In this document: piece after piece, positions 33,226-44,643 of the stretch
Position numbering within the stretch: position 1 is the stretch's first letter
Layout: each line of letters begins with the position of its first letter
Source: Muricea muricata
Lineage: Eukaryota > Cnidaria > Anthozoa > Malacalcyonacea > Plexauridae
DNA length: 64,000 nt
Reading direction: 5' to 3'
Assembly: GCA_963855995.1 (NCBI GenBank)
Contig: OY979727.1
Coordinates: 6,728,446 to 6,792,445 of the forward strand
Program-made: the position numbers and the translations under genes
Notes under the pieces: model-generated
Told to the model about the DNA's origin: nothing
Seen by the model: only the letters and a program-made list of their open reading frames with translations
The model's database searches: none

Positions 33226-34509
33226 CCAAATTGGGTGTGCACCCCCCCCTCCTAAAGTTTTTTAGCACTCTCCAAAAAAGTTCAAAAACGGAGTGCGCAC
33301 TGTACGTTAGTATTATTATAGACTTGATTGCATGAAAATTTCAGTTAGAAAGCCAAGTGTAATACTAACTAAGTAGAAATCAAGTAAATGTTGACCTAAG
33401 AAATGCTATAAAGAATTATTACTCCTCAAAAATTGCTAATCAAAAGCATAATCCAAAGAAAGCATGGAAATAAATTAATGAATTACTGGGCAAACAAAAA
33501 AAACAATCAAAAGTCAATGAAATCAAACTAGGTGAAAACATTCTAAATAACCCCAAAGACATTGCAGAGGGCTTCAATAATTATTCCTCAAATATTGGTC
33601 CAGATCTGGCAAGCCAAATTCAAACATCAACTTCCAATTTTGAGACACATGTTAAAATAGCTACATCGGAATTTGCTGCATTCCAACATACCACAGTTGA
33701 CAGAGTCTATCAGCTACTGAGTAGAATATCCAGCAATAAAGCAACTGGCATTGATAAAATATCATGTAAAATGATTAGGATGGCTGCACCAGCCATAGCA
33801 GACTCTTTGACATACATTTTTAATCAGGCTATTACTCTTGCTTCCTTTCCTGATAAATGGAAAATAGCGAGAGTAATACCTCTTTTCAAAAGTGGACAAC
33901 GAAATATGCCTGAAAATTATAGGCCAATTTCAATTCTTCCAGCCATAAGTAAGATAATGGAACGAATCTTATACAATCAACTTTACAATTATTTAACTGA
34001 ATATGGTCTACTAAGTAGTGCCCAGTTCGGTTTCAGAAAATCTTACTCTACAGCAACAGCTCTTTTGGACTGTACAAATGAGTGGTATATGACTATCGAT
34101 AAAAAAATGTTTAACCTTGTAGTCTTTATAGACTTAAAAAAAGCATTTGATACTGTCAACTATGGTATCCTAGTAAAAAAATTGAAATTTTATGGAATTA
34201 AGGGTCAAGCCCTTAATATATTAAAATCGTATCGTTCTAATCGACGCCAAAAGTGCCAAGTGGATAAATTTGTGTCATCAGAACGTTTCATTGAATGTGG
34301 TGTACCACAAGGTTCTATTTTAGGACCGTTACTGTTTCTGTTGTATATTAACGACTTACCCGAGTGCCTTAAGAATACAAGACCTCGTCTATTTGCTGAT
34401 GACACAAACCTCACAGCATCTAGTCATTCCATTGCTGATATTGAGATTGCAGCAAATTCTGATCTAGAAAACCTTAGACATTGGTTAATAGCAAATAAAC
34501 TTAGCTTAA

Positions 34510-34755
34510 AGAGGGGTGACAGTCCGTTCTGCGCATCGGTTCTGCTCATAACAAAGGTGGGCCACCAAATATAAACATTGTCCAAATTTCACATTTTTCG
34601 AACTCTTTTTGAATTGAAACTCTGGTGTGCATTCATGTATAAGCATAGCAAACCAGAAAAGTGTCAGATATTCATTTAGTAAGTCATATTTTACGAATAT
34701 AGAATTTCAAAATGTAAACAAAGCGTTTGTTTACATTACGGACTGTAACCCCTCT
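34510..34755. mobile_element. TTAA-flanked MITE inserted in the LINE
   Basis: The ends are AGAGGGGTGACAGTCCG and inverted GGACTGTAACCCCTCT, flanked by TTAA (34506-34509 and 34756-34759). Removing the element and one TTAA restores the LINE codons SLNVTKTEF. Confidence 0.85.
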
Positions 34756-35280
34756 TTAAATGTAACCAAAACAGAATTTATGTTTATTGGATCTCCTCAA
34801 ATGTTACGGAATGTTTCAAATTATCAAGCTAATATTTCAATTGATAACAAACAAATCCAGCAAGTCAATAAATCCAAGGAACTAGAAACAATAGTTGATT
34901 AACATTTATCCTGGAAGCCTAATACTGAAATCATATGCAAAAAAATAACATCAGGAATCTCAGCTCTGCGTCGTGTCAAACCATTTTTTGCTGAAAGAGG
35001 TACACTTATTTCTATATACAATGCCATCGTACGTCCTTACTTCGATTATTGTTGTGAAGTTTGGGATGTATTTGGTGAAATACAATCCAAACGATTGCAA
35101 AAGCTCCAAAATAGAGCTGCTCGAATTATTTCTAGCATGAGCAATGATGTAGATCATTCTGTTGCTTTACATGTCTTAGGCTGGGAGCCACTTGATATCA
35201 CGAGAAAAAAAGCAAAAGCAAGAATGATGTACAAAACCCTAAACAATATAGGCCCTGAATCTCTTACAAAGCTCTTTCAC

Positions 35281-35357
35281 CATAGGCGGCCCAATTCAGT
35301 GTGTAGTTTCATATAGAGATCAGTAGCGTATTGTCACACTGAATTGGGCCGCCTATG
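35281..35357. mobile_element. 77-bp hairpin element in the LINE, 7-bp TSD
   Basis: CATAGGCGGCCCAATTCAGT plus a few bases is inverted at the other end. CTTTCAC flanks both sides (35274-35280 and 35358-35364), and its removal restores the LINE frame. Forty-odd bases of one half reappear at about 59529-59570 in another LINE. Confidence 0.8.
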
Positions 35358-35756
35358 CTTTCACTGTGAAAATGAAACGACAAAATATAATCTAAGAAAT
35401 ATTTCTGGTAGCCTTTGTTTGCCACAACCACGCACCAATAGTATGAAAAATAGTTTTATGTACGATGGTGCTAAACTATGGAACTCCATTCCAAAAGAAA
35501 TTAGAGAAAGCAAATCCTTATCAAGCTTTCAAAATAAAATTGCTACTCACCCATTCTAAAGTAAAACCACTTGTACATAGCGTAATCTATAAACTATTGT
35601 AATCTTTTACCTATTTTTCTGCTATTTGTAAATAAGTTAACGATTCTTGTTCATACTATTCTGTAATTTCTTTTCTACTTTTCTAATTTTCTTGTTACAC
35701 GCCCCCTGTGGAAATCAGCTTCGGTTGACAGGGTCAGCGTGGGTAAATAAAGTTCT

Positions 35757-35891
35757 CTATCTATCCGTCTATCCGTCTACCCGCCTGCCCGCCTGCCTGC
35801 CTGTCCGCCTGCCCGTCTGCCCGTCTATCCGTCTACCCGTCTACCCGTCTACCCGTCTATCCGTCTATCCGTCTACCCGTCTATCCGCCTA
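35757..35891. repeat. (TATCCGTC/TACCCGTC)n tail of the LINE
   Basis: Simple octamer-like repeat directly after AATAAAGTTCTC, acting as the 3' tail in place of poly(A). The related LINE at 54.9 kb ends with TTCTA repeats. Confidence 0.88.
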
Positions 35892-35935
35892 AAAAACATA
35901 GAGTAAATTCGATTGTTATCATGGATTAATTATAA

Positions 35936-38900
35936 TTAAATCTCAACAAACCAAGGAGCAGTTTTCCAGATATCTTCGTTCACTTTACGTTTTGGTAGTT
36001 GTTCCGTATTATTGAGGATGGGAAGTGCTTCAGAGACTTCGTAAACATTTTTTTGTTTCTTCATTAGCAATCGTGAGGATCTTATGCTATTGAGGGTGTT
36101 GATGTTATAACCATACCAACATCGCAAGCCAGGGTCTTTACCTACGCCCGGCGCTGCGACAAAGACCCTGGTTCAGGCTGGTCACGTGACACCCCAAAAT
36201 CTGGGGTATTTTTAATTAGCTACCTTTATTTGATTGGGGAGGGGTGGTAGAGTGGCTTATGAATGCATTTCTCGTGGGAAGTTGGTCAAATTGCCGAGAA
36301 AGCTCATCAAAAATTGTACGTTTGCTGCCAGGGTCGTTATTTTCTATGCATGAAAGCTCAAGCGCGTGTCGAGTTTCACATGAAACACAAACGTGGATCA
36401 GATTTCAAAAGATTACGCATCGCCGCAATGTAAGTGTCGAAGAGAAAATAATCCTGTAATATTGGCTTTGGGGTCGTATTGACGGCGTTTGCAGTCTGCA
36501 GTATGCGATCACTGACACCTAAGGACGCATTTATTATTGAGAGTTTGGATTTATATTACTGCGAAATTTCTGTGGAAATATATAGATAGAATTACCGCAA
36601 GCAACGGCAAAATTTGTAAACAAATGTCAACTGTGCATCGCGGCGACCAGGCGACGAAAAACATATCAGGGCGAGGAGATACATCCACATTATCAACTTT
36701 ACTATAAAGCCAACAAGAATTTTTCAAAGATAAGTCAAAGGCTCGTCTATACGTGTATTTTTAACCATACAATTTTTTAGTTGATCCAGTCATCCTCTAT
36801 GCACTATGCGATATGTATGGATATGTAGTAATATTTACTTGTAGAAAATGAATGACGAATAATAATTTTGTTCGATACAGGAATACAGTACTTGCACATC
36901 ATTAAACGAGGAATATCTATAGAGGTAGTGCTGTAAATAGTGTGTAACTTATGTTACATAATAATTGTTGGTGTAAAATTTCTGTTCACATATGTATATA
37001 CATATTGAGGTCCTGGTAGGGAAATGTGGATGTTACTCGTCTGATTTTCAAGATATGCTATATATCGCCTCTCGAAAACAATGCTATGTCTCGCCTCTCG
37101 AAAACAATGCTGTCTCTTTCGAAATTTTAATTTTCTCCCCCTTATATATGACTATGACAGTATTGACTTTGGTCTATGGCGCTGTCGCTATAGCCAGCTA
37201 TTGTGCTAACTTGAAGAAAATTTACTCTAGAAGGGCCTCATTATTTCTTACTTTGACTCTTACATTGCTGTTATTTTGTTTCTTGATTCACGGGGTCAAA
37301 ACTAACAAATGATAAAAAAAAATATGTATATATAAAAATATAACATAGAAATTATATTATGTGCAAATGTCAGTTGCAAAAGGTGAAATATATTTCACTC
37401 CATGGGGCCTGTGTTGGACATTCCCATTTTCGTATTTATTTCATGCTCTAGAATTCCTCTGTAATACAGTATCTCGCCCTTTTTAAATCAGTAATCCATT
37501 AGTTTCAAAGTAGTTTTAACATAGTAGTTTTACATGGTCATTGAGAGTTTTGTAAAGTCACTCATGGCTCATCTAATTATATGCCCTTGGCAATATTGAT
37601 CTTTATTGATGATAGACATGATACGCGTACGGCGTACACTCTGCGCGTACACTAAATATTTGCATCGGTGCACATACAATTGAATGAAATAATTCAGAGG
37701 TCATAAATGTATATGACATAAACGAATAAAGCAACAGTGGGAGGCCATTTTAATGTCTTTATTAATTTGAAACAAACACGGCAACGAAAGACAGACTTAA
37801 TATAAAATTGCGATCGCGTGCCGATGCCAGTTGCCCAAGCCCAACTTAACACTTAAACTGTCAATGAAATACTCATGCTTTCAAACGCTGACAAGAAATA
37901 CGGACAAAAAAAGAGAAAAGTACATAATTTTAGATCAGAAAATTGATGTTATTTTTCGCAATCATTACATCTCGCTCCTTGCATTTGAAATGTATCGCTT
38001 GTATGTGGAAGCATGTAATTTGATACTTTCCCCACCACACAGAGCAAAAGATTTTTGAAAGAGTCACGTGACCAGCCTGAACCAGAGTCTTTGTCGCAGC
38101 GCCGGGCGTAGGTAAAAGACCCTGGCTTGCGTGATTGTAACCATACGTGTATCCCGTCATATTTTGGGTTCCTCCGCACATTTGCCGTTGCGCGGAAAAG
38201 TAAGATTCGACGTGATCTTGACTGATTCTTTTTACGTTCAGATAAAGACCATCAACATATTTATCAGAAAATTCTTTCGTTTGCAGGAGTTTCATTGGCT
38301 TTTTCAGTGCCCTTACTGTACCCTAAACAGAGACTGAGACTGAGACTGTACCCTAAGCTTATAGAGTAATATAGGGAAACGCTAGCTCTTATACTTTGGA
38401 ACAGGGCTGTAAAACATCGCGGCTAATGGCACCTAATTGGCGAAATGTTGAGTTGTAGCTGTATGTTATAAGTAAAGCAAAAACTTACTTGGAGATCAAA
38501 CTTTGTTTGCCAAGATATATAGTGTTTGGCTTGCTCAGTCTTTATCTTGTACTTCTTTGACAACCAATTTTCCCAGTCATGGAAATACTGAACTATACAA
38601 CATCAAGTTTTGAGAGACGGTGGTCATCAATTCTCCTTAGCGGTGTTGGGTCGTTAAAAACGCTCCAAAATGATTGACACATCAGTATAAATTTCCGGGT
38701 CTCGCTGGCGTTCTGCTTATCGTACTCTTCCATTTCGTTTGCCACTTTTAGTGACAGTGTCTCACCGCAAGTTTTACACGCATTTTACTGACACTGTCGA
38801 TGGTGACATGTGCCTTCCTCAAATCAGTTACATATAGGTGTCTCCCTGTCTCTCGTCTGTAAACTGCGTAAATGTGATCCAATAATATGTATTTATCCCT

Positions 38901-40740
38901 AAGAAACAAGCAACGTGAGTATCGACTGTGTTCTGATTTATGGCCACTGCTGTGCAAATTGTTCCTTAGTTTCTTTATCAGATGTGGTCGGTCAGAAAAA
39001 AAGAAAATTGGCATCCCAGAAAATGGATTGTGGCAGGAGCAACTGTCATTATCTCCAGTGTTCATGACTATAAATGACCTGTTTGAAGGGGCGCCATCGC
39101 AGCATGACAGAATAACCTCAAAACCGTAAGTGTGTAACATGCTTACACCAAGCCAAAATAGTCTGTTAAGTTGCCTGAGCGGTTATGTTCGTAGTCAGAA
39201 AGAAGGCACGCGGAGAGTCGAACTTGAAAAATGTGCTGCGAAAGAAAAATTGTAGAACGTGACTGGCAAGGTTGTTTGATTATGATGGATATTCTTCCTT
39301 TGCGTTTGGCGTATTGACGTCTCCATCTTGTAGGTCCGTAAAACCAATTAATTCTCAACTTCTATGGTCGAAGACTAGACCCTCGTTTATCTTTACTTCA
39401 TCATAGAATAGCCCACCTAGTTTGGCATGCTTAGGAGGTTTCATGCGATCAAAACTTTCCTTCATGACGCGAAGATTTTCGGTTTTCCAGCCAGAATTTG
39501 GTGAATTGAAGTTGTTGTATACAGATAGTGTTCTTCCGCTTGGTAGTTTTAGACCACCTGAATTCCGTAGATCTTCATAAAGTCCATGCGACTTCAGATA
39601 GATCCCAAGACAATATTTGATCACCATGGGGTGCCATCTCATTTGTCGGGATTCCGTGTTTATAGCCTCTGCTTGATCTGAAAGAAGTATTTCAAGGAGC
39701 TCTTCATTTAAATTACCAGTATGCTCTTTTAGATGGTTTTCGAAAAGTTTTAATTTCGCAAATCTTTTTTTGCAGTTACTCCATTTACAATCGTAGCATC
39801 TGTCTATTGGAGGAACCACAATCGAAATGCGTAATGTGAGTCTTACACTGCCGATAGAGTTCTTCTACGTTTTCAAATCTTGAAGATTGACAGTCTTCCC
39901 ATTGGCAAATGGGGTTTTTAAGTTTTGTGCGGTTGTCATGAAGTCCTTTTTCCAATTCCATAAACATATTTTTCAGTTCATCCTTCGAATTTGGACCAAC
40001 GCTTGCCATATTCTCCCTAAACTCTTCTAGTCGTCGATTTTGCGCTTTTAGCAATTTGATTTTTTTCGCTGATTCTCGTGCAAATTCCAAAAGCTCTTTT
40101 CTGGACTGTAATCGTACCTTGCTTTTACGTGCTCTACCCTATTTTGTACCTGTACTTCTTCCATCTTTTTCCGTGACATTAGCGTTCTTAAGTAGTGACG
40201 CGATGATTAACAAACTTGACAAGGCGTTGTCGAATTTTTAGGTAAAAGTATGTTGCAGCCTGCGGAACGGATTGTATCTTCCTCTAGACGAACACCATCT
40301 GTACCATCTCTCTTTTTGTAAATGGTAAGCTTGTCTTTAATAAAGTCCTTGTAGTCTTCTGATTTGCCACAACCATCACAAAGTTTACACTCATCGATCT
40401 GTCTGATTAGAGTGGTTAAATCTAAAATTGTATTCAGTCTAACTGGGGCACTTTCGATCAATTTAACGTTCGGCTTGTCTCTTTCAATCTGGTGGGAGTA
40501 AAATATCCATTCGCCGGTTGCCAGTATTTGGATTTCTGTTTGTTGCATACCCTGGAGACTCTTTGAAACAGTAAACGTGGCAAATACTTGTCGAGGTAGC
40601 AAACCATGGGACCCAGTTGGATTTGGGGGGGGGTTGATATCTGCGGCTTCACTAATTTAACAAACCGGTTACCAAAATTGTGTGGTGTGTGTGCAATTGG
40701 ATGGAACATTTCAGTGGAACATATTCTTCTTAACTAGTCA
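35936..40740 (-). pseudogene. P-element-type transposase, broken and interrupted
   Basis: Read from high to low coordinates. An N-terminal region near 40700-40207 contains MVCYLDKYLPRLL and CKLCDGCGK. Coiled and Cys/His segments follow at 40090-39785 (NPICQWEDCQS) and 39819-39355 (CKWSNCKKRF). Next come RWHPMVIKYCLGIYLKSHGL, LKLPSGRTLSVYNNF and GGLFYDEVKINEGLVFD, the P-type catalytic start. 39140-38748 has CDGAPSNRSF, FFFSDRPHLIKKLRNNL and SKMRVKLA. 38750-38560 has RKFILMCQSFWSVFND. The C-terminus has VKRISQDHVESYFSAQRQMC, continued after the 2-kb insertion by INTLNSIRSSRLL to a stop at 35936. This matches P-element/THAP9-like transposases. Frameshifts and an insertion inactivate it. Confidence 0.85.
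36116..38134. mobile_element. 2-kb TIR element inserted in the P-type transposase
   Basis: The inverted ends share GCAAGCCAGGGTCTTT, then ACCTACGCCCGGCGCTGCG and GGTTCAGGCTGGTCACGTGA (about 70 bp in all). TTATAACCATA (36105-36115) and TTGTAACCATA (38135-38145) flank the element. The two copies encode the same YGYN of the transposase, so an ~11-bp target duplication is likely. The interior has a 106-codon plus-strand frame with hydrophobic stretches (36992-37312) that I do not recognise. No transposase. Confidence 0.75.
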
Positions 40741-41119
40741 CTCGTTCTAACAATGATATCTTCTTTCGCTGTTTTAGAACTATCCAGCATTTCTTTAAGA
40801 TCCTTTCCAGAAACGCACATGAATTCCTCTACCTGCCTACCAAAATATCTCCCTCTCACCCTGCCATTTTCTTTCCCAACACTTGAATTCAGCTTATTAT
40901 TTGATATTCTTGGGAAAAACCGTCGGATTGCATGTGGTTCAAACTGTACACCACATATCTTAGGGGCCGATTACATGGACCGGGCTAGCCCGCTTTGCCG
41001 GGCTGGCCCGCTTTACCGGGCTGAGATGACTTAGCGATTACATGAGGGTTTTCAGCCCGGTAGTAAGTTTTGGCGGGAAATCTTTGAAAACAAATTTTGC
41101 TGCTTCTCGCGACTGTAAA

Positions 41120-42515
41120 ATGCTTGGCCTGCAGGTAAAAATACTTATTGCAGTTTTATTTCAGTTTTACGGTGTTATTTTCTTACTTTTACTATTTCGG
41201 AAGTTTAAGTATGATCAACTATTGGCTTATTACGCGTTGAAACGTAGCGTTGCTCGAAGGCGAGCACGGTATATCAAAATGAGAAGGCTTGCAAGAAAAA
41301 AGCGTTCAAAGTGGGTAGAAAGTGGGAGAAGTGACGCTTGGTGGCAAAATATGGTAAATGGTTTGTCTGCCGACCACGAATGGAAACGAAATTTTAGAAT
41401 GTCAAAGGAAATGTTTGGAGAGTTATGTGAAAAACTGAGGCCTTACATTTCACCAAAAGAAACTCCAAATTTTCGTTTCCTGTCTGTGGAAAAAAAGGTG
41501 TGTATGCAAAATACTCTTTTTAAATAGAAATTTAATAGCCATACATAGCAATTATTCTCAATTTCTGGACAATCTAATACAAAAAAAGTGTGCTTTTTTC
41601 ATTAAATAGTTGGCAATCGCTTTATACTATTTGAAAGACAAAGGATCACACTGGATGACAGCAAATACATTTGGAGTACACCAGTCAACTGTTTCTAATG
41701 TTGTTGTTGAAGTATGCAGTGCAATTTCAAGGCATATTCAACCTGACTACATACACCTTCCAAGAACACAAGAGGAGATGAAGATAAAAGTTGCAGAATT
41801 TGAATCAAAATTTGGCATGGTTCAGGCATTTGGATGTGTTGATGGCACCCACATTCCCATTAGAAGGCCTTATGTAGACTCTCAGGATTATTTTAATTAT
41901 AAACAGTACTTTTCTTTTAACGTTCAAGCTGTCTGTGATGCTCAAGGGAAGTTCATGGATGTTGATTGTCGATGGCCTGGTTGTGGGCATGATGCAAAGG
42001 TTTTTGCAAATTCTCAAATAAATAATGCATTGAAATCAGGCAATTTACCTGGGACATTCAATAACTTGCTTCCTGGCTGTGACAAAATTCCTAATTACAT
42101 AATTGGTGATCCCGCTTATCCCTTAACACCATTTTGCATGAAAGAATATCAAAGCTGCAAAACTAATAGTGAGGTCCTGTTTAATAATATACTACGTGAA
42201 GCTCGCAACCCAATAGAATGCGCATTTGGCCGCTTAAAAGCACGCTGGTCTATTCTAACCAGGAAAATAGATTTGAAATTGGAAAATATTCCTATTGTTG
42301 TAATGGCATGCTTCGTTCTGCACAATTTTTGTGAATGGCATAATAATACCATCGACAAGGAGGCTGTCAGGGCACAGATGGAGTGGAATTGTTCTGAAGA
42401 GAGTACAAACAAAAACATTCCAGATCCCATTTATTCATGCACAACTGGAGAAGGAGAACTAGTAAGAAAAACTCTAACAAGCTATGTTAAAATAAACGTT
42501 CCAGATAGCTATTAA
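41120..42515 (+). CDS. Harbinger DDE transposase (HARBI1-like), two exons
   Basis: Exon 1 runs from an upstream ATG (41120 or 41042; the start is uncertain) to AAAAAAG|GTGTGT at 41497. Exon 2 starts after TTAAATAG at 41610 and ends at 42515, joining VEKK to LAIALYYLKD. Exon 1 is basic (MRRLARKKRSKWV) and has FRMSKEMFGELCEKLRPYI. Exon 2 (301 codons) has a helix-turn-helix region (TFGVHQSTVSNVV). Counting from its first codon, the catalytic triad is D78 (CVDGTHIPI), D167 (IIGDPAYPL) and E203 (PIECAFGRLKARW), followed by VLHNFCEWHN. HARBI1 proteins are typically near 350 residues; about 430 are encoded from 41120. It cuts and reinserts the element, normally with the Myb-like partner encoded at 42833-43933. 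Confidence 0.9.
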
Positions 42516-42832
42516 AATACAACTTGAACCTCATCTGTAATGTTCGTGATAACGTTTTATGCATGGTGGCTTTTGGCTCTGATGTTTCAGTCCCTAAAAT
42601 AATGGATAGCATGAAAAGGACGGACGGTGTTAAATTTCTTAAAACAGTGAACACATCAAAAGCCAATAGTCAACAACATTGCCTAAAACTATCATAATGT
42701 GTAACAGTAGCCTCCATGGTCTCTTTTAATTTTAGTTTTAACTAATATGAAATCTAACAACTATCAAGTACTGTGTAAATATTGTTTGTTCACGTGAAAC
42801 AATCAAACAAAACACCTTATTAATATAAGGCA

Positions 42833-43933
42833 TTATAACTGATGATATGTTTTATTCTGTTGATGTGCAGAAAATAAATGTTGTGGTTGCTGCCCTGGTA
42901 GATACCTCATATCTTGATTTTCAATGTAATTGCCATGCTGGAATACATTGGGAAGAGTTTGTGCAAAGCTCACTGGGGTTTGATCTGTGGTTTGTCTTTG
43001 TGCCATTGCAGATAACTCGACTGATCGTTGCAAAGAAGAAGCTAGGACTGTCATAGATGAACTCATTGCTTTTAGCGATTCTGCGAAAACAGAATTTGAC
43101 TCTTTAATAGATTTATACATCTCACGCCTAAATTCTTTTTCTTCGTTTTCATCTTGTAGAAAAAGTTTGTCACGTTGTGCAGCAGAAAGTTGCCTCTCCA
43201 TTTTCTTTCGTTTTTCGTCAATAAGTTTTGGGATTTGATTAGCATTGCCCCGTTTACGGCTAGTCGGGAGATCATCCTTGCTTGCGGTCACTTCATTTTC
43301 AAGCTCTTCATCCGAAATTGCGAATGATGGAGATGGAGATACAGGTGCATGTATACTTTCATCTGCTAAGTTGTCTTCGAATTCGTCCAGTAAATTTGTT
43401 GATGCTACACCATCACTAGTTTGTTGTGAGGACTGTACACCAAATGGAAGAGGCTCAGTGGCAGGGGAGCCCCCCCATATCTGCACCATCGTGTCGTAAA
43501 ACTCCATGACAAGCTTACCAGATCCACTTCGAGTCCCTGCTGTAACAGCATTACTGAAACCTTGTCTAAGCTCCTTTATTTTCTCCATGACACGACTGTA
43601 CCCTTTTCGTACTTGCTTTTTTTGGACTTCAATGTTTTGAAGGCTTTCCTCTCGATTGTTTTCGTCCACAGGACTCACATCTGTTGGCCCGAAGAAAGAC
43701 ACTTCCACATCCTGATACTTTTCTGCCATTGAAGTTCTCACAGCCTCGTACTGTTTAGCTTTGTCGGCATTAAAATCGCTGTTTCGGTACTCCATTTGGC
43801 ATTTATAATCCGACAATGCTTGAAGCATATAACCAACCATTTGTACATCCCATTTAAAGCGTTTTGGCTCCTTTTTAGAACCTGTGTTTCTTTTACGTCT
43901 CTGTTGGTTGGAAGCCATATGTGTTAACTGCAC
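42833..43933 (-). CDS. Harbinger Myb/trihelix-like DNA-binding partner protein
   Basis: A 366-codon open frame; the likely start is the second Met (MASNQQRRKRN, 43918), as it is followed by a basic tract. Residues about 25-75 (FKWDVQMVGYMLQALSDYKC and on to MAEKYQDV) match the Myb/SANT-trihelix pattern of Harbinger partner proteins. A WGGSPATEP motif at about 155-165 and a C-terminal coiled segment (EKRKKMERQLSAAQRDKL) follow. In this superfamily the Myb-like protein carries the transposase to the nucleus and to the transposon ends. It is convergent with the transposase; the two stop codons are about 320 bp apart. Confidence 0.87.
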   Translation of the reverse strand: MQLTHMASNQQRRKRNTGSKKEPKRFKWDVQMVGYMLQALSDYKCQMEYRNSDFNADKAKQYEAVRTSMAEKYQDVEVSFFGPTDVSPVDENNREESLQNIEVQKKQVRKGYSRVMEKIKELRQGFSNAVTAGTRSGSGKLVMEFYDTMVQIWGGSPATEPLPFGVQSSQQTSDGVASTNLLDEFEDNLADESIHAPVSPSPSFAISDEELENEVTASKDDLPTSRKRGNANQIPKLIDEKRKKMERQLSAAQRDKLFLQDENEEKEFRREMYKSIKESNSVFAESLKAMSSSMTVLASSLQRSVELSAMAQRQTTDQTPVSFAQTLPNVFQHGNYIENQDMRYLPGQQPQHLFSAHQQNKTYHQL

Positions 43934-43969
43934 ATGAATGCATGTATGTTGGTACTACGCATGCGTTAA

Positions 43970-44190
43970 AGTTTTTCAGCCCGGCTTGACGGGATGAAAA
44001 CGATTACATGGGCAATTTCATCCCGGCAAAGCTTAAGCGGGCTAGCCCGCTTGCAACAAGCGAGATCTCGCCAAAGCGGGCTAGCCCGGCTGACATGTAA
44101 TCGTAATGCGAAATTAATATAAGATTATTAAGTAAAGCGGGCTAGCCCGGTAAAACGGGCTAGCCCGGCAAAGCGGGCTAGCCCGGTCCA
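43970..44190. repeat. Subterminal CGGGCTAGCCCG arrays of Harbinger
   Basis: CGGGCTAGCCCG palindromes, each separated by CTTT/AAAG-like spacers, occur at least five times. Two extra internal copies of CGATTACATG / CATGTAATCG are also present. The left end has a shorter version at 40977-41065. These are likely transposase/Myb binding sites. Confidence 0.7.
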
Positions 44191-44206
44191 TGTAATCGGC
44201 CCCTTA

Positions 44207-44637
44207 GATACGACTTCGGCGATCTTTTCGTATTTTACCATTGTGTGATGCCTGGTGAATGTGGAATTTTTAAATTGCATTTTCGTTAGCGAATATATAA
44301 GCAACTCTTCAGGGCACAATGGCGAACCAGATGTAAAATAGTTCTCCAGGTTTACTGCTGAACTCGGAAGATTTTGTTCAATAAATGCAGCTTGTTGTCG
44401 TGAATCGACACATAATCCGCCAATTTCTATTTCACTTGAATGCTCAGCGACGGACAAGGGTGTATGGGATCCGACAGAACTATTAACAATTGCGTGAACA
44501 TTCAATGACGCTAGACACGGTCGTTTAGTAGGACATTTAATAAAAAATTGCTCCTCAGAATTATCTACAAGGAATAAAGGATTTAAGATAACCAAGTTGA
44601 TCATTACTCTTGGTATTTTAACTGTTGGCGATAGCAT
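44207..44637 (-). pseudogene. 5' part of the ORF interrupted by Harbinger
   Basis: The frame starts MLSPTVKIPRVMINLVILNP, has CPTKRPCL and CPEELLIYSLTKMQF, and reaches KIAEVVSK at the Harbinger insertion. Removing the transposon continues it as ICGVQFEPHAIRRFFPRISN and on to about 40745, just upstream of the P-type transposase pieces on the same strand. It may be the N-terminus of that transposase or a separate upstream gene. I recognise no THAP finger. Confidence 0.55.
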
Positions 44638-44643
44638 ATTTCT

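Larger units (their letters stand above)
33375..35570 (+). pseudogene. 5'-truncated CR1/L2-type LINE, ORF2
   Basis: Begins within the linker before the reverse transcriptase (NYYSSKIANQKH, then a stop) and contains NKATGIDKIS, NYRPISILPAISKIMERILY, QFGFRKSYSTATALLDC, FIDLKKAFDTVNY, CGVPQGSILGPLLFLLYIND and an intact RLFADDTNLT catalytic box (34381-34410). After a MITE insertion at 34510-34755 it continues as VTKTEFMFIGSP, VRPYFDYCCEVWDVFGE, LQKLQNRAARII and, past a hairpin insertion, CLPQPRTNSMKNSF and WNSIPKEIRESKSL. Same family as the LINE at 50778-54905, with the same ACACGCCC(C/T)C-GTGGAAA 3' end. Inactive through truncation, insertions and at least two stops. Confidence 0.9.
40963..44203. 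mobile_element. Complete PIF/Harbinger DNA transposon
   Basis: The termini are inverted copies of GGGGCCGATTACATGGACCG, followed by arrays of CGGGCTAGCCCG-like palindromic units. TTA flanks both sides (40960-40962 and 44204-44206), the TWA duplication of this superfamily. Inside are a DDE transposase (plus strand, one intron) and a Myb/trihelix-type protein (minus strand), convergent. All expected parts are present and open, so this copy may be recent or active. It interrupts an ORF on the minus strand whose frame is restored by removing it and one TTA. Confidence 0.93.

Noticed and set aside
36992-37312. Membrane protein gene inside the 2-kb TIR element
   Set aside because: Hydrophobic runs come from AT/T-rich DNA; no start context or family similarity.
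38887-39129. Plus-strand ORF over the P-type transposase
   Set aside because: Antisense shadow of the minus-strand transposase block with SDRPHLIKKL.
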